The notes under the pieces: generated by a model
The model's input: the letters and a program-made list of their open reading frames with translations, nothing else
What the model was told of the DNA's origin: nothing
Database searches by the model: none
Made by a program: the position numbers and the translations under genes
NCBI GenBank assembly: GCA_965240325.2
Contig: OZ251224.1
Location: 682,001 to 746,000 of the forward strand
From: Rebecca billardiae RCC1528
Taxonomy: Eukaryota; Haptophyta
Direction of reading: 5' to 3'
DNA: 64,000 nt
Shown here: positions 41,644 to 56,384 of the stretch, one piece after another
Layout: every line of letters starts with the position of its first letter
Numbering within the stretch: position 1 is the first letter of the stretch

Positions 41644-41751
41644 CGTACACTCGCCGGGGCGCCAACTCCGCTGCACGCCGAGCCGTGGCGGCTTCTCGAG
41701 GTTCGGCGTCCGAGACGACTCGGCGCGCGCGCTGATCGCACTCGGCTCGTG
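41644..41751. promoter_or_regulatory. 108-bp divergent promoter
   Basis: Only 108 bp separate the ATG of the minus-strand zinc-finger gene from the ATG of the plus-strand hydroxylase-family gene. Both 5' UTRs and core promoters must fit or overlap here. No TATA box is visible. Confidence 0.4.
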
Positions 41752-42879
41752 ATGTCGAGCGAGCGGCCGTCGCCGCTCGCACGCAAGCTGCCGCGCTTTG
41801 CGCTGGTCAACTTGATCGTGTGCACCGTCGCGGCGGCCTCTCACGGCATTGGCACCCTCGCGGGCGACGGCTTTGCGAGCCTTTGGCTCAGCTCGTGCAT
41901 CAGATGCGCGCTCAGCGTGGGCGTGATCACATGGCTCACGCGGCGCGCGGCGCCGATCGGCCCGCGTCGTGATGGCCCGACACGCGCCGAAGCCCGCATC
42001 ATCTGGCTGAAGGTGGCGCTCCTGTCCGCCCCTTCAGACGCGCTCGCGCTCACGCTGGCGGCCCGCCTGGCGTTGGGCGGCGGCCGGTCAGCGACTCCCG
42101 CTCTCCTCATGCGCCCGGCGGTGTTCGTGCTGCAGTCGTTCGTCTGGGAGCTGGTGTTCGACTTTTTCCACTACTGGGTCCATCGCGCCTGCCACAGCTC
42201 GCCGCTGGCCTACCGGCTGGTGCACAAGGCGCACCACCGGTACGCGGCGCCATCGCCGCTCACGACGTTTGCGCACGCGCCGCTCGACGTGCTCGCGTCC
42301 AACCTCGTGCCGGCGCTGCTCGCGTTCTGCACGCTCGCGCTGATGGGCGCGCCCATCGTCGGCGTGTCCGAGCGCCAGCTCCTCTTCGCCTACAAGTCCT
42401 ACGTCGAGGTCGCCGGTCACGCGGGCGTGGACGCGCGGCCGCGCTCGTTCCCGCAGTTCACGTGGCTGCCTTCCGCCATCCCGGCGCGCGGCGTGACGGG
42501 CAGGGGCGGGATCACGGCGCACACGCGGGAGCACGACTGGCATCACGCGGTGCTCCGGTGCAACTTCTCTAAGCGCTTCCGCGTGTGGGACATCCTGTTT
42601 GGCACGTACGAGGAGCCGCCACCGCTGGCAGCGGCATGCGAGCCGGCGGCGCCGTGCGACAGCGGCGTGCGCCCACTCAAGGCTGCTGGGGCGGCGGCTG
42701 GGCCTGAGCCGCGGCCGTCCTCGGCGGCTGGCGGCGCGCGCATGGCGGCCGACGGGCCGGCTAGCGCGACTGAGAGAGAGGTCGCGCTCGCAAAGGCGGC
42801 GCCTCGCTCGCGGCTCCACGCACCATCGGCCGGCCGAGCACTCCGGCACCGCGTGTGCGAAGTGAATGGTTTTGGTTGA
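41752..42879 (+). CDS. fatty acid hydroxylase / sterol desaturase family protein
   Basis: A single exon encodes about 375 aa with four or more membrane helices. The three histidine boxes that hold the di-iron centre are present: HYWVH (about residues 141-145), HKAHH (about 158-162) and HDWHH near residue 263. A further His lies in FAHAPLDVL. Family members are ER membrane oxygenases acting on sterols, fatty acids, alkanes or ceramides. The substrate cannot be chosen from sequence. The last ~85 residues after FGTYEEPPP are Ala-rich and look disordered. The start is ATG (a GTG lies directly before it). Confidence 0.85.
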   Translation: MSSERPSPLARKLPRFALVNLIVCTVAAASHGIGTLAGDGFASLWLSSCIRCALSVGVITWLTRRAAPIGPRRDGPTRAEARIIWLKVALLSAPSDALALTLAARLALGGGRSATPALLMRPAVFVLQSFVWELVFDFFHYWVHRACHSSPLAYRLVHKAHHRYAAPSPLTTFAHAPLDVLASNLVPALLAFCTLALMGAPIVGVSERQLLFAYKSYVEVAGHAGVDARPRSFPQFTWLPSAIPARGVTGRGGITAHTREHDWHHAVLRCNFSKRFRVWDILFGTYEEPPPLAAACEPAAPCDSGVRPLKAAGAAAGPEPRPSSAAGGARMAADGPASATEREVALAKAAPRSRLHAPSAGRALRHRVCEVNGFG

Positions 42880-47292
<4,413 letters not shown>

Positions 47293-48975
47293 CTAGCTCA
47301 CGGTCGAGCGGTGCATGAACTGGTCGATGCGCATGGAGCCATTGGCTGCTGCGTCGGCGGCCGCGCCCTTCGGCCGCTTCGTGCCACCCGCCGCCGCGCC
47401 GCCGCCGCCGCCGCGCTTCCCGCGCGCTGGCGCGCCCTCCGCGTACGCGCGCGCGCACTCGACCGCCTTGCCCACCGCGCTGGACGTGCCCTTCGAGTCG
47501 AGCTCGGCCAGCGGGAGCCAGCAGCTCTCGACGGCCGCGGCGCCCTTGGCGGCCCGGGCACGCGGGGCGGGCTCGGCCTCGAGGGCCACCCACTCCACGT
47601 GCATGATGTGCTTGAGGTGGGAGAAGGTGTGCACCAGGCAGCGCTCGGCGCCCGCGCCGTCGACTGTGAGCAGCCTGCGCTGCAGCACGCGCGAGTCGCG
47701 CAGCTCGACGCCCAGCGGCCGCAGCACGCCGTCCAGCGCCGCCGAGGGCTCGTCGGCGGCGGACGCCGGCTCGGACGAGAGCGCGCCGTCGGGCGTCGCG
47801 CCCTCGCCCGCGCCCCCGCCGAGCTCCGCCGTGGGCAGCTCCCAGAGCCCGGCGAGCAGCTTTGGGTTCTTTGCGCCCGCGCCGCGCGTCTCTGGGCGCT
47901 TGAGCAGCAGCAGCTGGCCGGCGCGCCAGAGGGCCGCGCGGCGCGCGCCCGCGGAGGGGAGGGCGGCCGCCGCGCGCGCGGCCTCGGGTGTGACGCGCTG
48001 GAGCACGCACACCGCCAGCCGCGTCTCGCGCGGCGCACTCTTGGGCGCCACGCTCGGGAAGCGCGTCACCGGCCTGTGTGCGCGCGCGAGGCCGGCAGCG
48101 GGCGGGTTAGGGTTGAGGGTGTGAGGGTTAGGGTTGAGGGTGTGAGGGCGCGGGGCGGAGCACGCGCCGCTGCCCCTGGAGTGCGCGGCGCGGCCGCCGT
48201 CGCGCACGAGGCGCGCGCACCCGTCGCCGGCGTCCGCCTGCGCGCGCGCGCGGCAGTCCGCCCTGAGCGGGCACTCGCCGCACGCCGGCGCCGCCTTGGC
48301 GCACAGCGTGGCGCCCAGCTCCATCATCGCCTGGTTGAACGCGCCCGGCCGCTCGCAGCCCGCCATCAGCTCGGCGCCGAGCCGCCACCACAGCTTGGTG
48401 GTCGAGGTGGCCTTCGGGTTGGCGTCGACGGCGCGCAGCCGCGCGAGCACGCGGATCACGTTGCCGTCGACCACGGCCTGCTGCTCGCCGTACACGATCG
48501 ACGAGATGGCCGCCGCCGTGTACGGGCCGACGCCCTTCACCTTGGCCCAGCCCTCGACGCTACACGGGGGCACGCCGCCGCGCTCGCGCACGATCTGCTG
48601 CGCGCCCTCGAGGAGGAAGGCGGCGCGGCGGTAGTACCCGAGCCCGCTCCACACCTGCCGCACCTCGTCGATGGACGCCTCGGCCAGCGCCCCCAGCGTG
48701 GGGAAGCGAGCCATCCAGCGCTCGAAATACGGCACCACGCGATCCACCTGCGTCTGCTGCAGCATCACCTCGGAGACCCACACGCGATAGGCCCACTGCG
48801 CGCGCTCGTCGTCGTCAATGCACGCCGTGTCCGCCTCCTCGCGCCGCCAAGGCATCTGCCGGTGGCCGGCGTCATACCAGGCCAGCCAGCTCGACTGCAA
48901 GCGCCGCGCGTCGCGCCCAGAGCCAAACGTGTGCGCCGCATGCAGCTCCTCGAGGTCGGGGGCGGGCGAGGCCAT
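47293..48975 (-). CDS. MUTYH: MutY-type adenine DNA glycosylase
   Basis: Exon 1 (48975-48221) and exon 2 (48073-47293) join in phase 2 and give 511 aa. The HhH-GPD core shows VSEVMLQQTQV with catalytic Glu69, the hairpin VKGVGPYTAAAI and the catalytic Asp170 in AVVDGNVIRVLARL. The iron-sulfur loop Cys225-x6-Cys232-x2-Cys235-x5-Cys241 is complete. The C-terminal half is the NUDIX-like 8-oxoG recognition domain (QLLLLKRPE, LLAGLWELPT, HTFSHLKHIMHVEW). The enzyme removes A mispaired with 8-oxoguanine in base-excision repair. The end, MRIDQFMHRSTVS after a basic linker, resembles a loose PCNA-interaction box. Open frame upstream of the ATG reads like an amphipathic leader (LLSRGLVARHAF), so an organellar form starting earlier is possible. 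Confidence 0.93.
   Translation of the reverse strand: MASPAPDLEELHAAHTFGSGRDARRLQSSWLAWYDAGHRQMPWRREEADTACIDDDERAQWAYRVWVSEVMLQQTQVDRVVPYFERWMARFPTLGALAEASIDEVRQVWSGLGYYRRAAFLLEGAQQIVRERGGVPPCSVEGWAKVKGVGPYTAAAISSIVYGEQQAVVDGNVIRVLARLRAVDANPKATSTTKLWWRLGAELMAGCERPGAFNQAMMELGATLCAKAAPACGECPLRADCRARAQADAGDGCARLVRDGGRAAHSRGSGACSAPRPHTLNPNPHTLNPNPPAAGLARAHRPVTRFPSVAPKSAPRETRLAVCVLQRVTPEAARAAAALPSAGARRAALWRAGQLLLLKRPETRGAGAKNPKLLAGLWELPTAELGGGAGEGATPDGALSSEPASAADEPSAALDGVLRPLGVELRDSRVLQRRLLTVDGAGAERCLVHTFSHLKHIMHVEWVALEAEPAPRARAAKGAAAVESCWLPLAELDSKGTSSAVGKAVECARAYAEGAPARGKRGGGGGAAAGGTKRPKGAAADAAANGSMRIDQFMHRSTVS
48104..48148. repeat. telomere-like 21-bp tandem repeat in intron
   Basis: Two perfect copies of TTAGGGTTGAGGGTGTGAGGG (a 21-bp unit) lie inside the MutY intron. 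The strand shown is plus; the gene is on minus. The unit contains TTAGGG and a GAGGG variant, so it looks like interstitial telomeric sequence. It is G-rich enough to form a quadruplex. Confidence 0.8.
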
Positions 48976-49263
48976 GAGGGTGGAGCGCGCGCGCGCTGCG
49001 TTCGACGCTGGCGGGACGAAGGCGTGACGCGCCACGAGCCCGCGCGAGAGCAGGCAGAGCACGAGCGCCGTGGCTGTCGGTGATCGGTCCGATATCGCGT
49101 GCGCCGCGGGAAAGCGCGCGAGCCCGCCGGTCGCTCCGGAAGCGAAAGTCCGGAGTGCTCAGCTTCAAGCTGGCTGGCGCTCAGCTGGCGGAGGAACCAC
49201 AGTCGGCACTCCGCAAGTCCACTTGATGTCTGCCGGCGGCGGGCGTCGGCTGGCGGAGCTTCC
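48976..49263. promoter_or_regulatory. divergent promoter, MutY / F-box gene
   Basis: This is 288 bp between opposed ATGs. A longer leader of MutY may occupy the left part. I see no TATA box or strong palindrome. Confidence 0.3.
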
Positions 49264-50430
49264 ATGGCCACCTCGGACGAGTCAGAGCACGCGGTGCTCC
49301 TAGGCCTCGACGACGATCTCCTGCGGGCGATCGTCGAGGCCACTCCGCGGGAAGACGAGCTCGCGTGCGCGCTCGTTTGCAGGCGGCTGCGTGACCTCAA
49401 CACGCGGCGCCCTCTGCGCACGCCACTATGCGCCCTCGTGCGATCGGCAGCGCGGCTGCAGTGGGGCCTGGGGCTGGGGGCGCCGGTGGGGCCTGAGCTC
49501 TGCGCGGCGGTGGCGTCAACTGGTAGCGTGGATGACCTCCAGCTCGTCCTCAGCCGCGCCAGCCCAGACACCTCCGAGCCACTCCTCACGCAGCACGTGA
49601 GCTATGCGGCCGCACTCGGAGGGCACCTCGGCGCTCTGCGCTGGCTCAGGTGGCGCGAGTGCCCAATGGGGAAGTCGACGTGCCGAGCCGCCGCGCTCGG
49701 CGGGCACTTACACACGCTGCGCGTCCTGCGCGAGGAGTTCGCGCTCCCGTGGGGCGAGGGCACCGTGAACGCAGCCGCAGCCAGCGGCGTGGTCGAGGTG
49801 GTTGACTTTGCGGTCGCGAGCGGCTGCCCGTTCGAGGAGCATGCGTGCCTGCTCGCGGCGCGCGGTGGGCATCTGCCCATCCTCGAGTACCTCCGGGCTC
49901 GCTCGTGCCCGTGGGAGCCTGACCGGTGCGCCAGCGCGTGCGCCAAGGGAGCGAGCGCGGGTGTGCTCAGTGCGCTGGCGCGCCTGCTGGACAGGCCGCA
50001 TGCGCACCTGCTCCGCTCGACGCACGCGATGCAGCTCGCGGCAGAGTGCATTGGCTACGTGCAGACGATGGCGTGGCTGCATGCCAATGGAGGCCCTGCG
50101 TGGTGCCGGGGATGGGTCGTCGCTCGGCTTGGATCCAGCCCGCTCCTGCACCTGGCCCGGCTGCTTGGCATCTCCGCCTCTGCCCGTCCCTGCAGCCTTG
50201 TAATGCCATCGCAGGCGGTGCACGACACCGTCGGCGGGCTCCTCAGCAGGCGCCGGACTCACACCGACGCGCCGCGTGAAGCATCACGGGGCGACACGCA
50301 TCGCAGCACGTCACCCGGAGGGCGCCCACCACACGCAGACGATCGTCCTGCTGCTGTTGAGACGCTGGCAACCGCTCTCAGGAGCTTGGACAGCCTCGTC
50401 AGCATTCAGCAGAGTCGTTGCCAATGCTGA
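49264..50430 (+). CDS. F-box protein with ankyrin-like repeats
   Basis: One exon encodes about 388 aa. Residues 12-45 look like an F-box (LGLDDDLLRAIVEA, ELACALVCRRLRDL). From about residue 78 to 300 there are degenerate ~27-29-residue repeats. Their core is AAALGGHLGALRWLRWRECP, AAALGGHLHTLRVLREE, AAASGVVEVVDFAVASGCPF and AARGGHLPILEYLRARSCPW. The xxGHLxxLxxLRxxxCPW form is common in ankyrin-type repeats of large protist and giant-virus protein families. F-box proteins are substrate adaptors of SCF ubiquitin ligases, the repeats binding the target. Targets are unknown. The last ~70 residues are low complexity. Confidence 0.72.
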   Translation: MATSDESEHAVLLGLDDDLLRAIVEATPREDELACALVCRRLRDLNTRRPLRTPLCALVRSAARLQWGLGLGAPVGPELCAAVASTGSVDDLQLVLSRASPDTSEPLLTQHVSYAAALGGHLGALRWLRWRECPMGKSTCRAAALGGHLHTLRVLREEFALPWGEGTVNAAAASGVVEVVDFAVASGCPFEEHACLLAARGGHLPILEYLRARSCPWEPDRCASACAKGASAGVLSALARLLDRPHAHLLRSTHAMQLAAECIGYVQTMAWLHANGGPAWCRGWVVARLGSSPLLHLARLLGISASARPCSLVMPSQAVHDTVGGLLSRRRTHTDAPREASRGDTHRSTSPGGRPPHADDRPAAVETLATALRSLDSLVSIQQSRCQC

Positions 50431-51159
50431 TGCCGATCCGCAGGATGGCGCAGCTGATGATGCTCATCGTGGAATCAGAACATTCAGAACTGTAATCATC
50501 CTTCAGTTAAGCCTATATCTACTACAGTACGTGTCAAGCTGCGCTCGCGTACGACAGTCGACAGCGTACGTCATCGCCAGTCTCGGGCCGGGCGGGGCCC
50601 CGGAGGCCCGCGGACTGCGTCACGGGCCCCGTCGCCGTCGGGCCCGCCGGCGCCGCGGCCGCGCCGTCCGTGGCGCAGCGTCTCACGGGCGCAGTGCGCG
50701 GCACCATCAGCCCTGCTGCTGCTAAGTAAACGCTACTACTAGTGAACCTATACACATATTCGGATCGGTCGGACGAAGCCTGGATCACTGTCAATCTGAC
50801 TGTCCGCCGCCGTGTCCGGGGCCCGCGGCCTGGCGGCACTTGGCGTGTGACTGGGCCTGGGCCTGGGGCCGCGGCCCGCGGCGCGCGCCGGCGGGCCGGC
50901 ATCAGGCCTGCAGCCTGCAGGGGCGGCGGAGCACGCAGTGCCGGCCCATCGGGCGGGCGATTGGGCGTAAGTCTTGGTGGTATCCGGACACGTACGAGCT
51001 GCACCTGCCACTTCAGTAGCGGAATGCCGCCCTGTCTGTGACTCACATCGATCGAACACAGCCGTGCTCATGATGTACTCGCGATGCTGCAACGGCCTGA
51101 TCAGCTAGCCCGGGCCAACGCAGCCAATTGCATTTCTATCGCGATGGCCGCGCCGAATC
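50431..51159. other. intergenic, no supported gene
   Basis: This 729-bp interval separates the F-box gene from the 3' end of the LYR-motif gene. It is GC-rich with G/C runs around 50600-50650 and 50820-50950. I see no domain-bearing ORF or clear repeat. Confidence 0.5.
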
Positions 51160-51420
51160 CTATGCGCCACGCCCGCTGCGAAGCATGGCCTCGAGCATAT
51201 CGAGCTCTTTCCGGCCGTCTGCGAGCAGCCGACGGATGACGGCAGTGTCGGCGAGCTCTGCATGCTGATCGAAGCGCGAGCGGATCTCTCTTCTGAGCTC
51301 TGGAGCAGCGTGCTCTGCGGCAAGCCCGCGCACGACGCGCAGCGCGTCGCGGTAGAGCTGGCGCACGCTCGACCGCAGAATAAACCATTGCAGCTCGCCC
51401 TTGAAAGCCTTGGCCGCCAT
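51160..51420 (-). CDS. small LYR-motif protein (LYRM2-like)
   Basis: A single exon encodes 86 aa from MAAKAFKGELQWF. The LYR signature is present as VRQLYRDALRVVRGL. The downstream conserved Phe is in REIRSRFDQHAELADTAVI, followed by a third helix (RRLLADGRKELDMLEAML). LYR proteins are short three-helix mitochondrial proteins. They bind acyl-ACP and serve as assembly factors for respiratory complexes or as Fe-S delivery adaptors. Length and the N-terminal FxLR before the motif are closest to LYRM2, but subfamily assignment is tentative. The frame is open further upstream; this ATG gives the expected family N-terminus. Confidence 0.78.
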   Translation of the reverse strand: MAAKAFKGELQWFILRSSVRQLYRDALRVVRGLAAEHAAPELRREIRSRFDQHAELADTAVIRRLLADGRKELDMLEAMLRSGRGA

Positions 51421-51559
51421 GCTGGTCGTGCGGATTTTGCCAGCTGAGAAGTTGAAAAGTGCTGAACGCGGCCCGCTCCGCCTGGGCAGCCCCAGCAGAC
51501 CGGCGGCATTTGAACCCCCGCGCGTCGACGCCCGCGCCGACGGCTCGCACCTGCGTGCG
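51421..51559. promoter_or_regulatory. 139-bp divergent promoter
   Basis: The LYR-motif gene (minus) and the EF-hand gene (plus) start 139 bp apart, so their core promoters must share this interval. No clear motif was found. Confidence 0.35.
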
Positions 51560-53948
51560 ATGAGCTCAGAGGGGCGCAGCACTCACTTCACCGGCTCGGG
51601 CGCGTTGGCGAAGCCCGTCCCACCCGCCGCGCCGGCGCCGCGCACGACGACCACTCGCGAGCATTTCACGGGCTCGGGCGCGGCCAGGCCCGACATGCGC
51701 CCGTCCGCCCTGGGGCCGAAGCCCGTCCTGGGCAGCGGCACGACGCCCGGCGCGCCGGCACCGCGCACGACGACCACTCGCGAGCATTTCACGGGCTCGG
51801 GCGCGGCCAAGCCCGACGTCCGCCCGTCCGCCCTGGGGCCGAAGCCCGTCCTGGGCAGCGGCACGGCGCCCGCCGCGCCGGCGCCGCGCACGACGACGAC
51901 TCACTACACGGGCTCAGGCGCGGCCAAGCCCGAGCCACGCACCGTCGCGCCCGCGGCGAAGCCCACCGTGGGCATCAGCGCGAGCGCGGCCCAGCGGCCC
52001 GCCGCCGCGGGCGCCGGCGGCGCGGCGCGCCGCACGCCGCTGCAGGTGTACGGCCAAGGGCAGGGCGCTGAGCGCGCCGCGCCGCCCAAGGAGTCGCCCG
52101 CCGCGCTGAAGAGCGCGCTGAGCGACCCGCAGCTGAAGCGCGTGCTGAGCAGCCCGACGAACAAGAAGGCCGTCACCGAGGTGCCCGGCGCCGCCGCGCG
52201 CTGCCGCCGCGCGCATGCGACCGCCGCGCGTCGCGCTCACCGTGCCGCCAACGCGTGCCGCGCGTCGGCCGCGTCCGCCTGCGCGCGCGCAGGTGCACCG
52301 CTTCTACGCGAACATGCAGGACGGCGGCGGCGGCGCGGAGCCGACGGTCTCGCTGCCCGAGTGGAACAAGCTCGCCAAGGACTTTGACCTGCTCGACCAC
52401 CCGCTCTCGCGCACCAGCCTGCAGGAGGTGCACCGCGCTTCGCTCGCCGACGCGCTCGGCGGCGTCGCGGGCGCGGCCAAGGGTCTGGCGCTGCCGCAGT
52501 TCGAGCGCGCGCTGGTGCGGCTGGCGATGCGCGCGGCGGCGGAGTCGGCGGACAGCTCGCTCCGCGCCGCGCCGGCGCACTCGCAGCTCCGCGCGCTCTT
52601 CGACGCGATGGGCCTCGACACGGCAGACGGTCCGAGCGGGTACCGCGCGCGCATGAGCGACATGCGGGGCGAGAGCCAGGAGGCCAAGCAGCGGCGGAAG
52701 GAGGCGGCCAAGGCGGCGGTGGCGGAGCGCGCGGCGCGCGCCTCGCCGGACGAGGCGGCGGCGACGCGCATCCAGGCGCTCACGCGCGCGCGCGCCGAGC
52801 GCAAGGCCCTCGCCACCGAGCAGCCCGCCGTGAGCTCGAGGCTGGAGGCGCACCGCGCGCGCACGGCCGAGCTGGCGGCGCGCGCAGAGGCGCGGCGCGC
52901 GGCGGCGGCGACGGCGATCCAGCGCGTCTCGCGCGGCAAGCAGACGCGCGCGGAGGAGCCGGTGCTCACGGTGGTGGTGCACCGGCTGCTGCCCGAGCCG
53001 CCCATCTCCGAGGGCGGCCCCCGCCACCTCTCCGTCTCCTCGCGCCACTTTGGCGGCGCAGAGATGTCGCCCCCCGCGGGGCGCTCGGGCCGGGAGGCGG
53101 TGCGCTTCATGTGGGAGCACGCGCACGCGGTGCCGCGCGAGTCGGCGGAGGCGGACGCGCTGCTCGCCGCGCTCACCTCGAAGCGCGCGCGCGACCCGGA
53201 GCTCGTGCTCGCGCTGTGGGACGCCTCGGGCGGCGCGCACGGCGCACAGCCTCGCGAGCTCGGGCGCGGCCGGCTCCAGCTGGACGAGGTGGCGCGCGCG
53301 GGCGGCGAGCTGTCCGGCGCGATGGTGCCGCTGCTCGGGCGCGACGGGCGCAAGCTTGGCAGCCTCGAGGTCTCGGTGCGCGGCGCGGCGGCGCTCAAGC
53401 CCGTCACACAGCTGTACGCTGCGTTCGCGCGCGCCGACACCAACCGCTCGGGCTCAGTGTCTGTGCGCGAGCTGGGCAACGCGGCCGCGCTGCTCGGCCA
53501 TCGGCCGCAGGCGGAGGTGCTGCAGCTCTTCGCGAGGGCGGACGCGGACGGCTCCGGCGAGCTCGACTGGCTCGAGTTCTGCGAGCTGATGGCGCAGGTG
53601 CGCGCGTTCGAGGCGGCGCGCTCGCGCGCGGCGCGCGCGGAGGCCGCGACGGTGGCGCGCAGGCGCGCCGCCGCGCAGCCGCCGCAGCCTCGCAGGGCAA
53701 GCCTGAGCAAGGCCAACGCACCTGCCTCGCGCACGGGCGGCGCGGCTGGCGCGGCGGCCGCGCGCTCGCGCGCCGCCGCGCGCGCGCCCGGCTCGAGCGC
53801 GGCAGCGCCCCGCGCGGCGGGCGGCGGCGGCGGGCTCGGCGGCGCGGCCGCGCCCGCGCCCGCGCGCATCTCCGGGCCGCGCGCGTTTGCGACAACCGTC
53901 GTGCGGCGGCTGCCGCTCAAGGCGCGCGCGCCGACGGCCGCGCCCGCG

Positions 53949-53979
<31 letters not shown>

Positions 53980-56045
53980 GCGGCATGGCGACCGCCGAGT
54001 TCGTGCTGCTGCCCAACCAGGCGCTGGAGATCGCGCACGTGCTGAACGCGCGCGCTCGGCTCATCCTCTCCGCGCGCCCCGCCGACGGTGTGGGCGCGCA
54101 GCTCGCTGATGGCGCGGTCGTCTTCGACGGCGAGTGCCACTTCGGCTCGGAACTCGGCGCGGCGGTGGACGGTGGCGACGCGTGGCGCTTCCCGGGGGGC
54201 ACGGCCTACTCGTTCTGGGCGCAGGCGCTCGAGCGCGGCTCGGGCGGCGCGCCGAGCGGCTCGCTCGAGGTGTGCTTCCGCGTGGTGTCCGTCTTCCAGC
54301 CGTCTGAGCAGCTGGAGAGCCACCCGCTGCTGCGAGGAGGAGGAGGGGGGGCGCACGGCGCGGAGGCGGCGGGCGCGCGCGGACGCGCGCCCGCCGCGGC
54401 CGCGCGCCCGAGCATCGTCGAGATGCGCGCGTCGGTGCAGAGCGCGCTCGGCGGCGCGCGCCCGCCCGCGGCCGACGGCCGCTCCGCGGTCGCGCGCTCG
54501 CTCGACGGCGCGCCGCTGCGGCCGGGCGAGGTGCGCGCGTACGGAGCGGGCGGTGCGCACACGACGCGCGCGCCGCTCGGCTCGCCTGCGGGCAAGGGCG
54601 TGCGGCCGGCGTCGGGCGGCGGCGCCTCGCCCGCGCGCCGCGCGCCGCGCTCGCCCGCCACCATCGCGCTCGACGCGCCCGGCGGCGGCGGCTCGCCCGC
54701 CTCGGCGCGCGTCGCGCGGTACGGCGCGCTGCGCGACGCGTTCAACGCGCACGACCGCGACCGCTCGGGCTTCGTCAGCCTGCGTGAGCTGAAGGGCGCG
54801 CTGCGCGCGGCGGGGCTGGCGGTGACGGACGCGGCGCTGCGCGCCTTCCGCGAGGCGGACCTCAACGCGGACGAGAAGCTGAGCTTTGCCGAGTTCTGCA
54901 GACTGGCCGAGCAGCTGCCGGCACTCACGGCCGCGGCCGGCGCGGCGGGCGGCGGCGGCGGCGGCGCGCACGCCGAGGGGGACGGAGCGGACGGCTTCGT
55001 GCCGCCGTCGGGCACGTCGCTCGCCGCGGCGTTCCTGGCGCACGAGGACGCGCGCACGCCCGGCCACGTCGCGCCCCGCGAGCTCGACGCCGCCATGCGC
55101 GCCGCGGGCGTGCCAGTCGACTCGCCTGCGGCTCGGTCGCTTCTCGCCTCGCAGCGGGTGCGCGCGCGCGCCCGGAGCGCCCGCGCACGAGGCGCGGCCG
55201 CGGCGGCCGCGCGGCCGCGCGCGCGCGCGTATGCCCACCGCCACCCGCCGCCGCCCCTCGCCCCTCGGCGCGCAGTCCGCCCCCGTCGACTTCGGCGCCT
55301 TCGAGGCGCTGGCGGCGCAGCTGGCGGCCGCGGCGCAGGCAGACATGACGGATGCGATGGCCGCGCCGAGGGCGGCGGCGGCGCTGGGCAAGGGGGCGGA
55401 GGCGCGCGAGCGCGTGGCGGACAGCAGCGTGCGCGCCGCCTTCACCGCCTTCGACCGCGATCGCAACGGCTTCCTCTCCACGCGCGAGCTCAGGGGTGCG
55501 GCGCGCGCGCCGCGCGCACGCTCGGGCGAGCGCCGGCGCGCGGCGCGTTCCGGCCGTTCAGCCGGGAGCTGACGCGAGCTCGAGCGCGCCGCGCCCGTGC
55601 GGCGTGGCCCCGCCCCTTCCCTCACCACCACCCCGCGCGCGCGCCCGCAGCGGCGCTCCGCGCCGCCGGCGCCGAGGTGAGCGATGCGCAATCACTTGCG
55701 CTCATCCGCGAGGCGGACGTGAACTCGGACGGGCGGCTCTCTCTGGGCGAGTTTGAACGGCTGGCCAAGCAGCTGCCCGCGGCGGCGCAGCTGGAGGCGG
55801 TGGCCATGCCGACGAGCTACGCGCGGCCGTCGAGTGGGGCAGGCCGGACGCCGGCGAGTCGGCCGGCGAGCGCGCGCTCGACGCCGGCCTCTGCGCGCGC
55901 GAACGGCGGCGGCGGCGGCTACAACGCGCCTGCGTCGACTGGCCGGCGTGGGCCGCTGACGGGCACGCCGAGCTCGCGGCCGGCGAGCGCGCGCGGCGGG
56001 GTGGACGCCAGGCTCCTTGCGCGCCGCCCGACGACCGCCGTCTGA
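51560..56045 (+). CDS. large multi-EF-hand, IQ-motif protein
   Basis: Four exons (51560-52180, 52293-55157, 55276-55495, 55651-56045) give about 1366 aa. The first ~130 residues contain four copies of a unit with HFTGSGAAKPD, the two middle ones about 41 residues apart. IQ-like motifs follow (ATRIQALTRARAERKAL, ATAIQRVSRGKQTRAEE). An EF-hand pair has loops DTNRSGSVSVRE (about 589) and DADGSGELDWLE (about 624). A Gly/Ala-rich region and a non-repetitive domain (about 780-890) come next. Further EF-hands are DRDRSGFVSLRE (about 1028), DLNADEKLSFAE, a degenerate hand, DRDRNGFLSTRE and DVNSDGRLSLGE. Splicing in phase 1 restores the hand across exons 3 and 4. It is a Ca2+-sensing, calmodulin-binding scaffold by inference, and the family is not recognised. 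Confidence 0.8.
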
Positions 56046-56384
56046 CGGCCCGTGCGCGCCCCGCGTGCGCGCCCCGCCACCATGCGCGCCACCACAAGCT
56101 TCCGTGGCGGCCGTGAGTCCGCGCGGCCCACATTCACGACGCGATTGTCCCGGTGTCCCTCGAATGATCATATTGTACCTGTATGATTTCGGCGGCCAGA
56201 ATGATGACAATCTCACCGCGGCAGCCTCACGGGAGAGATTTGGGTCACGCTTCGCGCCTTGGCCGGGATTCGCCTCGCGTTCGTCGGAGAGGTCCGCCCT
56301 GTCCAACGCCGGTCATTAGGCGCATCTGTGCCACTCTCCGCGCGCCGGCTTCCCGCTCGTCTCGCTCCCGCGGCCTGCGCAGCG
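56046..56384 (+). promoter_or_regulatory. spacer upstream of ATP-citrate lyase
   Basis: This is 339 bp between two plus-strand genes. CTGCGCAG ends 3 bases before the ATG and resembles the acceptors of this genome, so the 5' UTR may be spliced. Nothing else is evident. Confidence 0.3.

Noticed and set aside
48107-48148. Telomere-like repeat as coding sequence (HTLNPNP twice)
   Set aside because: The frame is open, but donor and acceptor signals and joining in phase 2 place it in an intron, and MutY homologues have no such insert.
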